From contig NZ_WXYO01000002.1 of assembly GCF_009901585.1 (NCBI RefSeq), forward strand, positions 404,769 to 468,768: a DNA stretch of 64,000 nt, written 5' to 3'. Below, one piece after another: positions 62,564 to 64,000 of the stretch. The translations under genes were made by a program, and so were the position numbers. Under the pieces are notes generated by a model. The model made no database searches. It saw only the letters and a list, made by a program, of their open reading frames with translations, and had not been told where the DNA came from. Position 1 is the stretch's first letter; each line of letters opens with the position of its first letter. The stretch is from Poritiphilus flavus. Its GTDB lineage: Bacteria > Bacteroidota > Bacteroidia > Flavobacteriales > Flavobacteriaceae.

Positions 62564-64000
62564 ATGAAACATATAAAATATTTAGTCTTTGCCATTACAG
62601 GACTAATACTCACTTCCTGCAGTGATGAGTTTTTGAACCCATTACCGGACACCTCGGTTGCTGTGGATGCCTTTTTTCAATCCGATGAAGATGTATTGGC
62701 TGGCGTTATTGGAATTTATGATGCCCTTCAGGGTGTCAATGAAAATACCGTAACAAATATTGGTAATGCGAATAGGGGAGTCCAGTTTGAGCATCTGCTT
62801 ACCGAGCATCGTACTGATAATACGAGAAATGCCACCCTTGAAGGTTCGAAGTCTGATTTTCACAGATATGTGGTCAATGCCAATAATGTGGAATCAGAGG
62901 ACTATTACGCCTCTATGTATGAGGTGATTTTCAGGGCGAATAACATCCTGAACTTTATGGATGTTGCAGATGCCGACAATCAGCCAAAGTATACGGCAGA
63001 AGCCAAATTCTTACGGGCCTATGCCTACTTTAAATTGGTCAGGTTGTACAGCGATGTACCCCTGGTTACGGAAGTGGTAGGGCCAACGGACGAAGAAGCC
63101 CTTTTTACAAGGATCCCGGAGGCGGAAATTTATGCTCAAATTGTAGATGATTTGCAGGAAGCGGTAGATGTATTGGATAACACCTATAAATCAAGGGCCT
63201 CAAAAGCAGCTGCGCAAGCCTTGTTGGCCAAGGTATATCTCACACAGCCAAACCCGAATTATACAGAGGCTCAGCAATTGTGTGAAGCCATTATTAACAG
63301 TATGGAGTTTGATCTGGAGCCCAACTTTTATGACGTGTTTTATTCGGAATTGAATGACGAGATCATTTTTGCCATACAATATGAATCGGGAAACGCACAG
63401 GAAAGCCAAAGTTTCTCTTCTGAATTTACATCGGCGATTCGCGCCGGAAGAGAAGATGGTCAGAACATAGTTAATGACAATTTGATTGTTGATTTTGTCG
63501 CATTTGGCGGTGCGCGAACCGCGATTTCCTATACTACGGTTGATGGCTCCAATGAAGTAGCAAAGTTTTTCCCTGATGGATTTGATTCTACAGCACAACC
63601 GGAACCTTATGGACCAAATGCGCGTAACGCCGGTAATGATTACATAGCCATACGCTTTGCAGACGTGCTTTTAATGCATGTAGAAGCAGCAATAGGTTCA
63701 GGAACAAGTACTTCCGATGTAGCTGCCCTGACTTCTTTTCAGAGGATCAGGGACAGGGCTTTCCCGGAAACTGCCCCAAATAGTATTTCAAGCGTATCAA
63801 AACAGGAACTATTGGTTGAAAGACGCGTAGAATTGGCGTTTGAGAACCAGCGTTGGTTTGATTTATTGCGGTTCGGTGTTGCAGATGAGGTATTGACGGC
63901 ACACGCCGCCGAAATGGGTTATATCTATAATTCCAGAGCCTTATTGTTGCCAATTCCCGCCAGAGAAATAAATATAAGCAAAGGCCTTTTGACACAAAAC
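62564..64000 (+). CDS. susD: SusD/RagB-like lipoprotein, C-terminus cut by the window end
   Basis: 479 codons are visible from the ATG at 62564, with no stop before the window ends; it is near full length. Signal and lipobox ILTSCSD. The SusD/RagB helical pattern is clear: FLNPLPDTSVAVDAFFQ, EAKFLRAYAYFKLVRLYSDVPLV (a TPR-like helix), NDYIAIRFADVLLMHVEAA and the C-terminal VERRVELAFENQRWFDLLRFG and PIPAREIN. It lies 17 bp after susC and lids the SusC pore, binding the incoming glycan. Confidence 0.93.
   Translation, partial: MKHIKYLVFAITGLILTSCSDEFLNPLPDTSVAVDAFFQSDEDVLAGVIGIYDALQGVNENTVTNIGNANRGVQFEHLLTEHRTDNTRNATLEGSKSDFHRYVVNANNVESEDYYASMYEVIFRANNILNFMDVADADNQPKYTAEAKFLRAYAYFKLVRLYSDVPLVTEVVGPTDEEALFTRIPEAEIYAQIVDDLQEAVDVLDNTYKSRASKAAAQALLAKVYLTQPNPNYTEAQQLCEAIINSMEFDLEPNFYDVFYSELNDEIIFAIQYESGNAQESQSFSSEFTSAIRAGREDGQNIVNDNLIVDFVAFGGARTAISYTTVDGSNEVAKFFPDGFDSTAQPEPYGPNARNAGNDYIAIRFADVLLMHVEAAIGSGTSTSDVAALTSFQRIRDRAFPETAPNSISSVSKQELLVERRVELAFENQRWFDLLRFGVADEVLTAHAAEMGYIYNSRALLLPIPAREINISKGLLTQN

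Overview
The window comes from a marine member of the Flavobacteriia (Bacteroidota). The signs are a SusC/SusD pair beside alginate lyases, a giant secreted protein ending in a type B gliding/T9SS sorting domain, many SCxx-type lipoproteins, a DivIC-type division protein, and start regions carrying the Bacteroidota -7 element TAnnTTTG. I could not run searches; functions come from motifs and family knowledge.

Layout. 1-4845: the start of a methylmalonyl-CoA mutase gene, divIC and udk on the minus strand, then a three-gene acyl-CoA (probably propionyl-CoA) carboxylase operon on the plus strand. 4890-5547: a small GIY-YIG nuclease gene framed exactly by inverted arrays of a palindromic repeat. 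5596-15001: a peptidoglycan (MurNAc/GlcNAc) recycling block: anmK, nagZ-like, ampG, a GHL10 glycosidase, a NagB-PIG-L fusion, a DeoR regulator and murQ. 15012-15500: intergenic repeats. 15554-16684: a PQQ-type sugar dehydrogenase lipoprotein. 16821-25175: a 2784-residue SprB-like repeat protein. 25361-26521: a Crp/Fnr regulator and an SRPBCC protein. 26681-27243: tRNA-Pro(GGG) preceded by three 121-bp tandem repeats that each begin with the tRNA's own 5' end, and followed by an inverted copy of its trailer.

27588-34069: a small His/Cys-rich exported protein, then a tight ABC ATPase, TonB-dependent receptor and two DUF3526 permeases. 34224-36383: an ECF41-type sigma factor with a probable self-recognised promoter, an internally deleted azoreductase, an NTF2-like protein and a cupin. 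36752-42573: three lipoproteins with IPT/TIG and kelch-like repeats. 42720-51033: a DUF763 gene and a 2193-residue alpha-2-macroglobulin that contains an inserted TonB plug domain; this gene is bracketed by the intact DUF763 3' end and a decayed copy of it. 51465-54151: an IorA/IorB-type molybdenum hydroxylase. 54194-55250: DUF4199 and a membrane-anchored LuxR-type regulator, with two palindromic operator candidates.

55666-64000: the start of an alginate utilisation locus: an RraA-like protein (divergent), a lipoprotein with two PL7 alginate lyase domains, KdgF, SusC and a nearly complete SusD. Two promoters here share the same operator-like sequence at the same distance from the -7 element, so lyase/kdgF and susCD are probably co-regulated. 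The lyase cuts alginate at the surface, SusCD imports the oligomers, and KdgF helps linearise unsaturated uronate.

Most interesting: the GIY-YIG/palindrome cassette, the tRNA-Pro leader repeats, the macroglobulin-TonB plug chimera with its flanking duplication, and the ABC/TonB receptor/DUF3526 operon.
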